A DNA stretch of 12,814 nucleotides from contig JAEDDN010000013.1 in assembly GCA_016298065.1 (NCBI GenBank), forward strand, positions 1 through 12,814, given 5' to 3'. Origin of the DNA: Oscillospiraceae bacterium. Its GTDB lineage: Bacteria > Bacillota > Clostridia > Oscillospirales > Ruminococcaceae. Positions 1 through 7,513 of the stretch are shown here, piece after piece (position 1 is the first letter of the stretch; each line of letters begins with the position of its first letter). The position numbers and the translations under genes were made by a program. Under the pieces are notes generated by a model. The model was not told the DNA's origin. It saw nothing but the letters and a program-made list of their open reading frames with translations, and did no database searches.

Positions 1-1
1 T

Positions 2-15
2 TATTTGGCGTAATG
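2..15. repeat. Left copy of 14-bp inverted repeat at window ends
   Basis: TATTTGGCGTAATG here is the exact reverse complement of positions 12800-12813. The similarity continues imperfectly inward (AATAAACCCCG here against TAAAACCCTG on the other side). It lies just outside the terminator of the DUF711 gene. Origin unknown: it could be a dispersed short repeat, a shared regulatory sequence, or a consequence of where the contig was broken. Confidence 0.6.
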
Positions 16-21
16 AATAAA

Positions 22-44
22 CCCCGCCGGCTATGCCGGCGGGG
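22..44 (-). terminator. Rho-independent terminator of the ACT-DUF711 operon
   Basis: A perfect 10-bp stem, CCCCGCCGGC paired with GCCGGCGGGG, has a 3-nt loop. Read on the minus strand it is followed by TTTATTCATT, a moderate U-tract. It lies about 19 nt beyond the DUF711 stop codon at 63-65, where the operon should end. Confidence 0.85.
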
Positions 45-62
45 TAAGTTATTTTAATATAT

Positions 63-1418
63 CTAATTTTTAAGCGATTGCAACGGCGCAGGAATAAGTC
101 CGCCCCTATTTATAAAGGCTGCCGAAGATTTTTTATTTATCTTCATAATAGGTCCGTAACCGAGAAGCCCGCCAAAGTCGAGCTCCTCGCCCTCTTTTAA
201 TCCGATAGCAGGTATAAGCCTTACCGCTGTGGTTTTTGAGTTTACCATACCGATAGCCGCCTCGTCGGCTATAATAGCCGAAATGGTTTCGGCAGGCGTA
301 TCACCCGGCACTACTATCATATCAAGACCTACCGAGCAAACCGCAGTCATAGCCTCTAACTTTTCTATACTTAAAGCTCCGCTTCTTGCGGCGTCAATCA
401 TACCTGCGTCCTCGGTTACGGGTATAAATGCGCCCGAAAGTCCGCCTACCCTTGACGACGCCATAACTCCGCCCTTTTTAACTGCATCATTTAGCATAGC
501 AAGTGCGGCGGTTGTACCGTGAGTACCGCATTGTTCGAGACCTAATTCCTCAAGTATGTGAGCAACCGAATCGCCTATTGCAGGTGTCGGAGCTAAGGAC
601 AAATCCACTATTCCGAAAGGCACTCCCAAGCGTTTGCCTGCTTGGGTACCTACGAGCTGTCCCATTCTTGTTATTTTAAAGGCTGTTTTCTTTATTATAT
701 CGGCACATTCGGTGATGTTTGCGTTTGGTGCCTTTTTTAAAGCCGCCCTAACAACTCCCGGGCCTGAAACGCCGACATTTATAATACAGTCAGGCTCGCC
801 CACGCCGTGAAAGGCGCCTGCCATAAACGGATTATCCTCGGGTGCATTACAAAAAACAACCAACTTTGCCGCACCTATACAGTTTTTGTCGGCAGTAAGC
901 TCACTGCATTCTCTTATAATTTTACCCATAAGCTTACAAGCGTCAAGGTTAATTCCTGTTTTTGTAGAGCCGATATTTACCGACGAGCAGACGTTTTCTG
1001 TCATAGAAAGCGCTCTGGGGATAGACTCAATAAGCCTTTTATCGCCTGCGCTGAAACCCTTTTGCACAAGTGCCGAATACCCGCCGATAAAATTAACGTT
1101 ACAGTCCTTCGCCGCACGGTCAAGGGTAAGCGCAAATTTTACGGGATCACCCTCGCAAGCCGCAGAAATTATTGCAATAGGCGTTACCGAAATTCTTTTA
1201 TTTATTATCGGAATACCGTATTCCTTTTCGATACCCTCGCCCACCTCAACAAGTTTTCCTGCCTTAGAGATGATTTTGTTATATATTTTTTCACAAGCCA
1301 CATCTATATCGGAATCTATACAGTCAAGAAGCGAAATACCCATAGTGATGGTTCGTATATCGAGGTTTTCATCTTGAATCATCTGTATGGTTTCCAAAAT
1401 ATCGTTTGTGTTGAGCAT
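63..1418 (-). CDS. DUF711 (UPF0210, PFL-like fold) family protein
   Basis: This 451-residue protein is full length for the UPF0210/DUF711 family, often labelled 'PFL family protein' because family structures resemble pyruvate formate-lyase/glycyl-radical enzymes. The biochemical role is not established. Glycine-rich conserved stretches include GAFHGVGEPD (about 201-210), NVGVSGPGVV (214-223), GTHGTTAALAMLNDAVKKGG (298-317) and GGLLGYGPIM (416-425). There is no signal peptide or membrane segment, so it should be cytosolic. ATG at 1416-1418 is preceded by AAAGGA (minus strand, 1430-1435). The gene lies 27 nt downstream of an ACT-domain gene, the classic conserved pairing of this family, which suggests the ACT protein senses a ligand or regulates this protein. 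I see no canonical glycyl-radical loop near the C-terminus, so a radical mechanism should not be assumed from the name. Family assignment is firm; function unknown. Confidence 0.93.
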   Translation of the reverse strand: MLNTNDILETIQMIQDENLDIRTITMGISLLDCIDSDIDVACEKIYNKIISKAGKLVEVGEGIEKEYGIPIINKRISVTPIAIISAACEGDPVKFALTLDRAAKDCNVNFIGGYSALVQKGFSAGDKRLIESIPRALSMTENVCSSVNIGSTKTGINLDACKLMGKIIRECSELTADKNCIGAAKLVVFCNAPEDNPFMAGAFHGVGEPDCIINVGVSGPGVVRAALKKAPNANITECADIIKKTAFKITRMGQLVGTQAGKRLGVPFGIVDLSLAPTPAIGDSVAHILEELGLEQCGTHGTTAALAMLNDAVKKGGVMASSRVGGLSGAFIPVTEDAGMIDAARSGALSIEKLEAMTAVCSVGLDMIVVPGDTPAETISAIIADEAAIGMVNSKTTAVRLIPAIGLKEGEELDFGGLLGYGPIMKINKKSSAAFINRGGLIPAPLQSLKN

Positions 1419-1445
1419 AATCTAAATCGTCCTTTCAGTATCGGA

Positions 1446-1715
1446 TTAAATGTGATGCATAGTGGTAAACAAATCCTCATGCATAACGTGAATTTGCAGG
1501 TTGTTTTTTTCGGCATAGACCTCTAAAGCTTTTCTGAAGTCCTCCAAATCGGTTTTTAATTTATCGATTTCGGTAAGCATAACCATACAAAACATATCCT
1601 GCATAACCGTCTGATTAACGTCTATAATATTTGCGTCATATTCAGCGCAGATATTGCTCACCTTTGCCAAAATCCCTATTGTATCCTGTCCTACCACGGT
1701 AATAACAGCTTTCAT
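1446..1715 (-). CDS. ACT domain protein (UPF0237 family)
   Basis: This 89-residue protein consists almost wholly of one ACT domain (about residues 3-78), the small beta-alpha-beta-beta-alpha-beta fold that usually binds amino acids or similar ligands. The opening KAVITVVGQDTIGILAKVS, the central NIIDVNQTVMQDMFCMVM and the length are typical of stand-alone UPF0237/GcvR-like proteins. ATG at 1713-1715 has a very strong site, AGGAGGT (minus strand, 1721-1727), five bases upstream. It is the first gene of a two-gene operon with the DUF711 protein; the pair is widely conserved in Firmicutes. I infer a ligand-sensing or regulatory partner role; the ligand cannot be read from sequence. Its strong ribosome binding site compared with the weaker one of DUF711 suggests it may be made in excess. 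Confidence 0.93.
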   Translation of the reverse strand: MKAVITVVGQDTIGILAKVSNICAEYDANIIDVNQTVMQDMFCMVMLTEIDKLKTDLEDFRKALEVYAEKNNLQIHVMHEDLFTTMHHI

Positions 1716-1742
1716 AATTAACCTCCTGATATCCTAAAAGGA

Positions 1743-1770
1743 ATTATAGTATAATATTATCACATAACAA
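1743..1770 (-). promoter_or_regulatory. Promoter of the ACT-DUF711 operon
   Basis: On the minus strand TTGTTA (1765-1770) is followed by a 16-bp spacer and a consensus TATAAT (1743-1748), about 28 bp before the ACT start codon. The -35 is only a partial match. A TATTAT sequence inside the spacer is an alternative -10, so the exact start is uncertain. Confidence 0.5.
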
Positions 1771-1801
1771 AATAAAAGCAAAGCCCTATTTTATATTTGA
1801 C

Positions 1802-1830
1802 TTGTAACCTACTCCGATTTGGCGTATAAT
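1802..1830 (+). promoter_or_regulatory. Promoter of the PHP phosphatase gene
   Basis: TTGTAA (1802-1807), a 17-bp spacer and a consensus TATAAT (1825-1830) lie 30 bp before the start codon. The spacer contains ATTTGGCGTA, which extends one base into the -10 (1817-1826) and is the same 10-mer found in the inverted repeats at the window ends. The promoter diverges from that of the ACT-DUF711 operon. Confidence 0.6.
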
Positions 1831-1860
1831 AACCTTAAAAGTATAAAAAGGAGGTATATT

Positions 1861-2679
1861 ATGCAGTATATAGACTGCCACACTCATTCGGATAATTCCT
1901 TTGACGGCAAAAGCTCTTTGGCTCATATGTGCGCTAAGGCGTTTAAACTGGGGCTTAGCGTTTATGCGATTACCGATCACTTTGAAAGCAATATGGAATT
2001 AGTACCCGAATTTGATTTTTTTAAGGCGATAGATACCTCCGTAAAACAAGCCGAAAGCCTAAAAGCGATATATGAAAAAAAAGGCCTTACCGTCTTAACG
2101 GGAATAGAGCTTGGGCAAGCCGTGCAAAACAGTCAAAACGCAAAAAAAGCATTAGAATATAACTACGATATGGTTATCGGCTCGCTTCACAACAATAAAG
2201 GCGAAGAGGATTTTTATTTTATCCCCTATAAAGAGATGACCCTAAAGGAAATATATGACCTTTTAGAGCGTTATTTTTCGGAGCTTTTTGAAATTTCAAA
2301 GCTTAGCTTCTTTGATACCTTGGCTCATCTTAACTATCCTTTAAGATATATAATCGGAAACCATAAAATAGATGTAGACATAACCCGATTTTACGACATA
2401 ATAAGCGAGATTTTAAAAACACTTATAAGAAACGATAAATCGCTTGAGCTTAATACCTCCGGATTAAGACAAAACATAAAGGATTTTTTACCCGGTAAGG
2501 ATATAATGAAGCTTTATTACGACTTGGGCGGCAGGCTTGTTACAATAGGCTCTGACGCACACAATACCGAGGATTTGGCAAAGGGCATAAAGGAAGGGTA
2601 TGAGCTTCTTGGCGAAATAGGCTTTAGTCATATAACCTATTATAAAGAAAGGAAGCCCTGTTATATCGAGCTAAAATAG
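1861..2679 (+). CDS. PHP-domain histidinol-phosphatase family protein
   Basis: This 272-residue enzyme belongs to the polymerase-and-histidinol-phosphatase (PHP) metal-dependent phosphoesterases, HisK/HisJ type. The metal-binding motif series is intact: DCHTHS (H7, H9), ITDH (D39, H40), GIELG (E83), GSLHNN (H110), DTLAHL (H156) and GSDAH (D232, H234). The length fits histidinol-phosphate phosphatase, which dephosphorylates L-histidinol phosphate in histidine synthesis. No other his gene is nearby and some PHP paralogues have other phosphate-ester substrates, so the substrate is inferred from family. ATG 1861 is chosen because AAGGAGG (1848-1854) lies six bases upstream; an in-frame TTG at 1819 would fall in the promoter and add 14 unconserved residues. 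It has its own promoter and appears monocistronic, although no clear terminator follows. Confidence 0.88.
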   Translation: MQYIDCHTHSDNSFDGKSSLAHMCAKAFKLGLSVYAITDHFESNMELVPEFDFFKAIDTSVKQAESLKAIYEKKGLTVLTGIELGQAVQNSQNAKKALEYNYDMVIGSLHNNKGEEDFYFIPYKEMTLKEIYDLLERYFSELFEISKLSFFDTLAHLNYPLRYIIGNHKIDVDITRFYDIISEILKTLIRNDKSLELNTSGLRQNIKDFLPGKDIMKLYYDLGGRLVTIGSDAHNTEDLAKGIKEGYELLGEIGFSHITYYKERKPCYIELK

Positions 2680-2687
2680 CTTTGTGC

Positions 2688-2716
2688 TGGACTAAATAAA
2701 AAGTGTTTGATATAAT
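2688..2716 (+). promoter_or_regulatory. Extended -10 promoter of the lrp-aminotransferase-ispE-SDR operon
   Basis: TGGACT (2688-2693), a 17-bp spacer and a perfect TATAAT (2711-2716) preceded by TG one base away (2708-2709) form an extended -10 promoter. The predicted leader is about 65 nt. A second, weaker option is TTGATA (2707-2712) with TAAAAG (2730-2735). Confidence 0.6.
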
Positions 2717-2734
2717 TATTTTATTAGGCTAAAA

Positions 2735-2746
2735 GGCATTTGTGCC
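2735..2746 (+). promoter_or_regulatory. Small inverted repeat upstream of the lrp-like gene (possible operator)
   Basis: GGCA-TTTG-TGCC is a short palindrome about 20 bp downstream of the predicted -10, ahead of an Lrp/AsnC-type gene. Lrp-type regulators often control their own transcription, so an autoregulatory operator is possible. The 4-bp arms are short enough to arise by chance. Confidence 0.2.
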
Positions 2747-2787
2747 ATAAATTTTTATGAAGTTTTTTTAAAAAGGAGTTACTCATA

Positions 2788-3264
2788 ATGGACAGATTAT
2801 TAACATTATTACAGCAAAACGCACGCATTTCCACAAAACAGCTTGCGGTTATGCTTGAAACTACCGAACAAGAGGTTATAGAGCAAATCGAAAAATACGA
2901 AGCCGACGGAATTATAAAGGGCTACACCGCTGTTATTAACAGAGAAAAGGCAGACAAAAACTATGTTGCCGCCATTATTGAGTTAAAGGTTACTCCTAAA
3001 ACCGACTTCGGCTTTGACGAAATCGCAAAGAAAATTACCGAATATGACGAGGTTGAAAGCGTTTACCTAATGTCAGGCGGCTATGACCTTGCGGTAATAG
3101 TTACCGGACAAAATTTTAAGGATATAGCTATGTTTGTAGCAAAAAGGCTGTCGCTTCTTGATTCTGTTGTATCTACGGCAACCCACTTCTTGCTTACAAG
3201 ATATAAGGATAGAGGCATTATTATGAGTAATGAAGAAAAAGACGAGAGGAGCATTTTGTTTTAA
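2788..3264 (+). CDS. Lrp/AsnC family transcriptional regulator
   Basis: This 158-residue regulator has the two-part Lrp/AsnC layout. An N-terminal winged helix-turn-helix (about residues 1-50, LLTLLQQNARISTKQLAVML, recognition helix following the TTEQEV turn) binds DNA. A C-terminal RAM/ACT-like domain (about 65-140, AAIIELKVTP through VYLMSGGYDLAVIVTG) oligomerises and binds amino-acid effectors. ATG 2788 has AAGGAG at 2773-2778. Three bases separate its stop from the aminotransferase start, so the two are very likely co-translated, a common arrangement in Clostridia. I infer that it responds to an amino acid and controls this operon, including itself. The effector is not predictable. The C-terminal tail (NEEKDERSILF) carries the GAGAGGAG that may serve as the next gene's ribosome binding site. 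Confidence 0.92.
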   Translation: MDRLLTLLQQNARISTKQLAVMLETTEQEVIEQIEKYEADGIIKGYTAVINREKADKNYVAAIIELKVTPKTDFGFDEIAKKITEYDEVESVYLMSGGYDLAVIVTGQNFKDIAMFVAKRLSLLDSVVSTATHFLLTRYKDRGIIMSNEEKDERSILF

Positions 3265-3267
3265 ATT

Positions 3268-4431
3268 ATGGACTATAACAAAATCCTGTCGAAAAAGATA
3301 ACTCAGATAAAGCCTTCGGGAATACGAAAATTTTTCGACATAGCAGAACAAATGTCGGGAGTAATCTCTCTTGGCGTGGGCGAACCCGACTTTAAGACCC
3401 CGTATAATATTCGTCAAGAGGCTATCTCCGTGCTTGAAGCGGGCAGAACAAAATACACCTCAAACGCAGGTCTTATAGAGCTTCGCAAGGAAATCTGCAA
3501 ATATTTAGAGCGCAAAAATAATTTAAAATATGACCCTGCACATCAGGTCGTTGTCACCGTAGGCGGTTCGGAAGCCATAGATTTATGCGTAAGAGCGATT
3601 ATAGGAAACGGCGACGAGGTAATTATCCCCGAGCCGAGCTTTGTATGCTATTCGCCTATAGTTACCCTTGCAGGCGGAGTAAGTGTGCCGATTAGGATGA
3701 AGGCGGAAAATGAGTTTCGCCTTACAGCCGAAGAATTAAAGGAAAAGATAACCGATAAAACAAAGCTTTTAATTCTTCCTTTCCCAAATAATCCTACGGG
3801 CGCAATTATGGAAAAAGAGGACCTTGAAAAAATTGCAAAGGTGCTTGAGGGTACCGATATAATGGTGCTTTCCGACGAAATATATTCAGAGCTTACATAT
3901 GGGAAAAAACACGTTTCCATCGCTGAGATTGACGGTATGTACGAGCGCACCATAGTTATAAACGGCTTTTCAAAGGCGTTTGCCATGACAGGCTGGCGTT
4001 TAGGCTTTGCCGTAGGTGCCGCACCGATAATCGAGCAGATGACTAAAATACATCAGTTTGGCATTATGAGCTCGCCTACCGTAAGCCAGTATGCCGCTAT
4101 AGAAGCGCTTAGAAACGGTGAGGAAAGTATAGTTAGTATGCGCAAGGAATACGATATGCGCCGTCGTTATCTTGTAGACGCCTTTAACAAGATGGGGCTT
4201 GAATGTTTTGAGCCTCTCGGAGCATTTTACATATTCCCGTCTATTAAGAGCACTAAGTTATCGTCAAACGATTTTTGCGAAAAGCTTTTATACAGTCAAA
4301 AGGTAGCGGTGGTTCCGGGAGACGCTTTCGGCGAAAGCGGAGAAGGACACATAAGAATTTCCTATGCTTATTCCATAAATCACCTTATGGAAGCCGTAAA
4401 GCGCATTGACCGCTTTATAAATTCGCTTTAA
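3268..4431 (+). CDS. PLP-dependent class I/II aminotransferase
   Basis: This 387-residue fold-type I aminotransferase (AspC/PatA-like) is complete. Visible PLP-site motifs are NNPTG (N175), SDEIYSELTY (D203, Y206), SKAFAMTGWRLG with the Schiff-base lysine K236 and phosphate-binding R244, and HIRISYA with R363, the expected alpha-carboxylate-binding arginine. It transfers an amino group between an amino acid and a 2-oxo acid in the cytosol. Amino-donor preference (aspartate, aromatic, alanine and others) cannot be read reliably, so I give no symbol. It starts three bases after the lrp-like stop. The only Shine-Dalgarno candidate (GAGAGGAG, 3244-3251) is 16 bases away, which points to translational coupling with the regulator gene. 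The association with an Lrp regulator suggests amino-acid-responsive expression. Confidence 0.93.
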   Translation: MDYNKILSKKITQIKPSGIRKFFDIAEQMSGVISLGVGEPDFKTPYNIRQEAISVLEAGRTKYTSNAGLIELRKEICKYLERKNNLKYDPAHQVVVTVGGSEAIDLCVRAIIGNGDEVIIPEPSFVCYSPIVTLAGGVSVPIRMKAENEFRLTAEELKEKITDKTKLLILPFPNNPTGAIMEKEDLEKIAKVLEGTDIMVLSDEIYSELTYGKKHVSIAEIDGMYERTIVINGFSKAFAMTGWRLGFAVGAAPIIEQMTKIHQFGIMSSPTVSQYAAIEALRNGEESIVSMRKEYDMRRRYLVDAFNKMGLECFEPLGAFYIFPSIKSTKLSSNDFCEKLLYSQKVAVVPGDAFGESGEGHIRISYAYSINHLMEAVKRIDRFINSL

Positions 4432-4443
4432 ACGGAGAAATTT

Positions 4444-5322
4444 ATGCAATCAGTAAAGATAAAGGTTCCTGCAAAATTAAATCTTGCTTTGGAAATCACA
4501 GGCGTTGAAAACAAAGGGTATCATCTTATGAATATGGTTATGCAAACCGTATCGCTTTTTGATTACATCACCATTACCCAAACCGATACAAAGAGCATTA
4601 CCATAAGCTGTACCGACGATATAATACCCTGTGATGAAAAAAATATCTGTTATAAATGTGCGGCAGCGTTTTTTGAGCACGCAAAAATACTCAATACGGG
4701 AATACATATACATATCCAAAAGCATATTCCTCAACAGGCAGGTATGGCAGGAGGAAGCGCAGACGGAGCAGGTGTGCTTGTGGGCTTAAATGAGATGTTC
4801 GGTATCGGGCTTTCAAAATCGACGCTTTGCTCAATAGGTAAAAACATAGGCGCAGATATACCGTTTTGTATAAAAGGCGGTACTGCCTTGGTGCAGGGTA
4901 TTGGCGAGGTTATCACAAAAATAAAGGATATTCCCGACTGCGATATTGTTATCGCTAAGCCAAAGCTCGGCATAAGCACAAAAAAATCCTTCCGTAATTT
5001 TGACAAATTATCGGACAAGCCCGACTACGATATAAATAACATTTTAAACGCCATAGATAAGGGCGACATAGAGCTTATGGGCAAATATTTATATAACGAT
5101 TTAGAGCTTGTCTGCGACATAAACGACGTTAGCTCGATAAAAAATATTATGTTAAATTACAGAGCTAAGGGTGCGGTTATGACAGGAAGCGGCTCGGCGG
5201 TTTTTGGTATTTTTACAAACAGGGGCAAGGCCTTTGACTGCCAGAAGCGTTTGAGCGAGCGTTATAACGACTGCTTTTTGACAAAGCCGGTAAATTACGG
5301 TGCAACTTTAATAAACGAGTAA
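4444..5322 (+). CDS. ispE: 4-diphosphocytidyl-2-C-methyl-D-erythritol kinase
   Basis: IspE phosphorylates CDP-ME to CDP-ME 2-phosphate with ATP, the fourth step of the MEP isoprenoid pathway. This 292-residue GHMP kinase shows PAKLNLAL (K11, N-terminal substrate region), the ATP-binding glycine-rich loop GMAGGSADGAG (100-110), GADIPFC with the catalytic aspartate D139, and the third GHMP motif MTGSGSAVFG (246-255). Length is normal for the family. The start has GGAGAAA 12 bases or fewer after the aminotransferase stop, so it is an operon member. It indicates that the organism uses the MEP rather than the mevalonate route, at least in part. Other MEP genes are not in the window. Confidence 0.95.
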   Translation: MQSVKIKVPAKLNLALEITGVENKGYHLMNMVMQTVSLFDYITITQTDTKSITISCTDDIIPCDEKNICYKCAAAFFEHAKILNTGIHIHIQKHIPQQAGMAGGSADGAGVLVGLNEMFGIGLSKSTLCSIGKNIGADIPFCIKGGTALVQGIGEVITKIKDIPDCDIVIAKPKLGISTKKSFRNFDKLSDKPDYDINNILNAIDKGDIELMGKYLYNDLELVCDINDVSSIKNIMLNYRAKGAVMTGSGSAVFGIFTNRGKAFDCQKRLSERYNDCFLTKPVNYGATLINE

Positions 5323-5351
5323 TTTTTATATATCTGCCGAAAGGAGAAAAT

Positions 5352-6086
5352 ATGGCTAAAACCGTATTGATAACAGGTGCTTCAAGAGGTATAGGCAAGG
5401 CTGTGGCAACGCTGTTTGCAAAGTCAGGATACCAAGTTGCTGTGAACTATTTAAATTCCGAAATCGAAGCCAAAAACCTTTGCGAAGATTTATGCGCACA
5501 AGGATATTTTATAAAACCTTTTAAGGCGGATGTATCCGACAAAGCTGAAGTTTTAGGTATGGTGGAGGATATACACTCTCACTTCGGGGATATAGATGTA
5601 CTCGTAAATAACGCAGGCGTTGCAAAGCAAATTCTCTTTAACGATATTGACGAGGCCGAATGGGACAGAATGTTTGATGTAAACATAAAGGGAATGTATA
5701 ACTGCACACAGGCTGTCCTTCCCGAAATGATACACAAAAAAAGCGGAAGGATAATAAATATCTCTTCTATGTGGGGCGTTTGCGGAGCGTCGTGCGAGGT
5801 GCATTATTCGGCGTCAAAGGCGGCGGTAATAGGCTTTACCAAAGCGCTTGCCAAGGAGTTAGGTCCCAGCAACATAAACGTAAACTGCGTAGCTCCGGGG
5901 CTTATTGATACACAGATGAATAATAACTTATCTTTCGATACGATAGCCGAACTTAAAGAGGAAATCCCGTTAGGCAGAATAGGCACTCCAGGCGATATAG
6001 CCCAGGCAGTTTTATTTTTAGCCGACGAGCGTTCAAGCTTTATTACCGGAGAAGTTTTAAACGTAAACGGCGGTATGGTTATATAA
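5352..6086 (+). CDS. FabG-like SDR oxidoreductase (possible EF-P 5-aminopentanone reductase)
   Basis: This 244-residue classical short-chain dehydrogenase/reductase carries the NAD(P) motif TGASRGIG (8-15), NNAG (86-89), the structural N111, and the catalytic S139-Y152-K156 triad (NISSMWG, YSASK). The motif set and length fit 3-oxoacyl-ACP reductase (FabG). The SMWG...GASCEV sequence around the active site recalls Firmicute YmfI-type proteins, which reduce the 5-aminopentanone group on elongation factor P. No fatty-acid synthesis gene or EF-P gene is nearby, so the choice between these roles is an inference from remembered family sequence. It is the last gene of the operon, 29 bases after ispE, with AAGGAG at 5341-5346 and a strong terminator immediately downstream. 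Confidence 0.88.
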   Translation: MAKTVLITGASRGIGKAVATLFAKSGYQVAVNYLNSEIEAKNLCEDLCAQGYFIKPFKADVSDKAEVLGMVEDIHSHFGDIDVLVNNAGVAKQILFNDIDEAEWDRMFDVNIKGMYNCTQAVLPEMIHKKSGRIINISSMWGVCGASCEVHYSASKAAVIGFTKALAKELGPSNINVNCVAPGLIDTQMNNNLSFDTIAELKEEIPLGRIGTPGDIAQAVLFLADERSSFITGEVLNVNGGMVI

Positions 6087-6091
6087 AAAAC

Positions 6092-6113
6092 CCCAACAGC
6101 TAACGCTGTTGGG
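6092..6113. terminator. Bidirectional terminator between the SDR gene and glyS
   Basis: A perfect 9-bp stem, CCCAACAGC/GCTGTTGGG, has loop TAAC. On the plus strand it is followed by ATTTTTG. On the minus strand it is followed by G then TTTTTT (6085-6090). It sits between two converging genes and can end both transcripts. Confidence 0.92.
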
Positions 6114-6133
6114 ATTTTTGCGTCTAACATTAC

Positions 6134-7513
6134 TTAGAATATAAGCTTTTTTTCGATAAACTCACAAAGAGAAGTGATAGGTATTCTCTCCTGAGCCATA
6201 CTGTCACGGTCTCTTACCGTTACACAGCCGTCTGTTTCGGTGTCAAAATCGTAGGTAATACAAAACGGCGTTCCGATTTCGTCCTGACGGCGATATCTTT
6301 TACCGATAGAGCCGGTCTCGTCAAACTCTACCATAAACTTTCTGGATAAGGTTTCATAAACTTCAAGAGCCTTGTCGCTTAATTTTTTGGAAAGCGGCAA
6401 CACCGCAGCTTTTATCGGTGCAAGAGCCGGGTGGAAATGCATAACCGTACGCACATCTCCCTCGGAAATTTCCTCCTCGTCATACGCTTCGGTAACGATA
6501 GCAAGAAACAGTCTTTCAACGCCTAAGGACGGCTCTATTACATAAGGAATATATCTCTCGTTTGTTTCGGGGTCGAAATAATCAAGCTGTTTTGAGCTTG
6601 TTTTGATGTGTTGCGTTAAGTCGTAATCGGTTCTGTCGGCAATACCCCAAAGCTCGCCCCAGCCAAACGGGAATAAGTACTCAAAGTCGGTTGTAGCCTT
6701 AGAATAAAAGCTAAGCTCTTCTTTATCGTGGTCGCGAAGTCTTAAATTTTCACTCTTTATATCTAAGGATAAAAGCCAGTCACGGCAGAAGCTTCTCCAA
6801 TAGTCAAACCACTCTAAATCGGTGCCCGGCTTACAGAAAAATTCAAGCTCCATCTGTTCAAATTCACGCACACGGAAAATAAAGTTACCCGGAGTGATTT
6901 CGTTTCTAAACGACTTACCTATCTGCGCTACGCCAAAGGGAAGTTTTTTTCTGGTGGTACGCTGAATATTTGCAAAGTTTACAAAGATACCCTGCGCCGT
7001 TTCAGGTCTTAAATAAAGCTCGTTTTTAGAGTCCTCGGTAACGCCCTGAAAGGTTTTAAACATAAGGTTAAATTGTCTTATATCGGTAAAATTGTGTTTA
7101 CCGCAATCGGGGCAGGGAATACACTTTTCCTCTATATACTGCATCATCTGCTCATTTGTCCAGCCTGCAGGATTTGTGCCGTCAAAGTCCTCGATAAGAT
7201 TATCTGCACGGTGACGGGTTTTACATTCCTTACAGTCCATAAGCGGATCGGAAAATCCGCCGATATGTCCGGAAGCAACCCAGGTTTGAGGGTTCATTAA
7301 GATTGCGCTGTCAAGGCCTACGTTATATTTATTTTCCATAATAAACTTTTTGCGCCACGCATCTTTTATGTTTTGCTTTAATTCCACGCCTAAGGGACCG
7401 TAATCCCAGGTGTTAGCAAGACCTCCGTATATTTCGCTTCCTGCGTAAACAAAGCCTCTGCCCTTACACAAGGCAACGATTTTTTCCATTGTTTTTTCGC
7501 TGTTTTTTAGCAT
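6134..7513 (-). CDS. glyS: Glycyl-tRNA synthetase, homodimeric (alpha2) type
   Basis: This class IIa synthetase charges tRNA-Gly with glycine. The 459-residue single chain is the alpha2 (archaeal/eukaryotic-like) form, not the two-gene alpha/beta form. Visible parts are YGGLANTWDYGPLG near motif 1 (29-42), a Cys4 zinc-binding insert (C94-x2-C97 and C134-x2-C137), class II motif 2 with FRNEITPG (202-209) and REFEQMELEFF, glycine-site WGELWGIADRTDYDL (285-299), motif 3 SLGVERLFLA (329-338), and a C-terminal anticodon-binding domain from about 365. ATG at 7511-7513 has CGGAGA about five bases upstream (minus 7519-7524). It has its own promoter at 7643-7671 and a leader of about 120 nt. It is likely monocistronic. 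Confidence 0.96.
   Translation of the reverse strand: MLKNSEKTMEKIVALCKGRGFVYAGSEIYGGLANTWDYGPLGVELKQNIKDAWRKKFIMENKYNVGLDSAILMNPQTWVASGHIGGFSDPLMDCKECKTRHRADNLIEDFDGTNPAGWTNEQMMQYIEEKCIPCPDCGKHNFTDIRQFNLMFKTFQGVTEDSKNELYLRPETAQGIFVNFANIQRTTRKKLPFGVAQIGKSFRNEITPGNFIFRVREFEQMELEFFCKPGTDLEWFDYWRSFCRDWLLSLDIKSENLRLRDHDKEELSFYSKATTDFEYLFPFGWGELWGIADRTDYDLTQHIKTSSKQLDYFDPETNERYIPYVIEPSLGVERLFLAIVTEAYDEEEISEGDVRTVMHFHPALAPIKAAVLPLSKKLSDKALEVYETLSRKFMVEFDETGSIGKRYRRQDEIGTPFCITYDFDTETDGCVTVRDRDSMAQERIPITSLCEFIEKKLIF

Noticed and set aside
807..1526. Long plus-strand open frames opposite the DUF711/ACT genes (807-1526, 886-1377, 229-522)
   Set aside because: They lie antisense to two clearly conserved genes, have no suitable ribosome binding site and encode sequences with no recognisable domain. 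They are shadows of the minus-strand codons.
1819..1860. N-terminal extension of the PHP protein from TTG 1819
   Set aside because: It would begin before the -10 box at 1825-1830. AAGGAGG at the proper distance supports ATG 1861.
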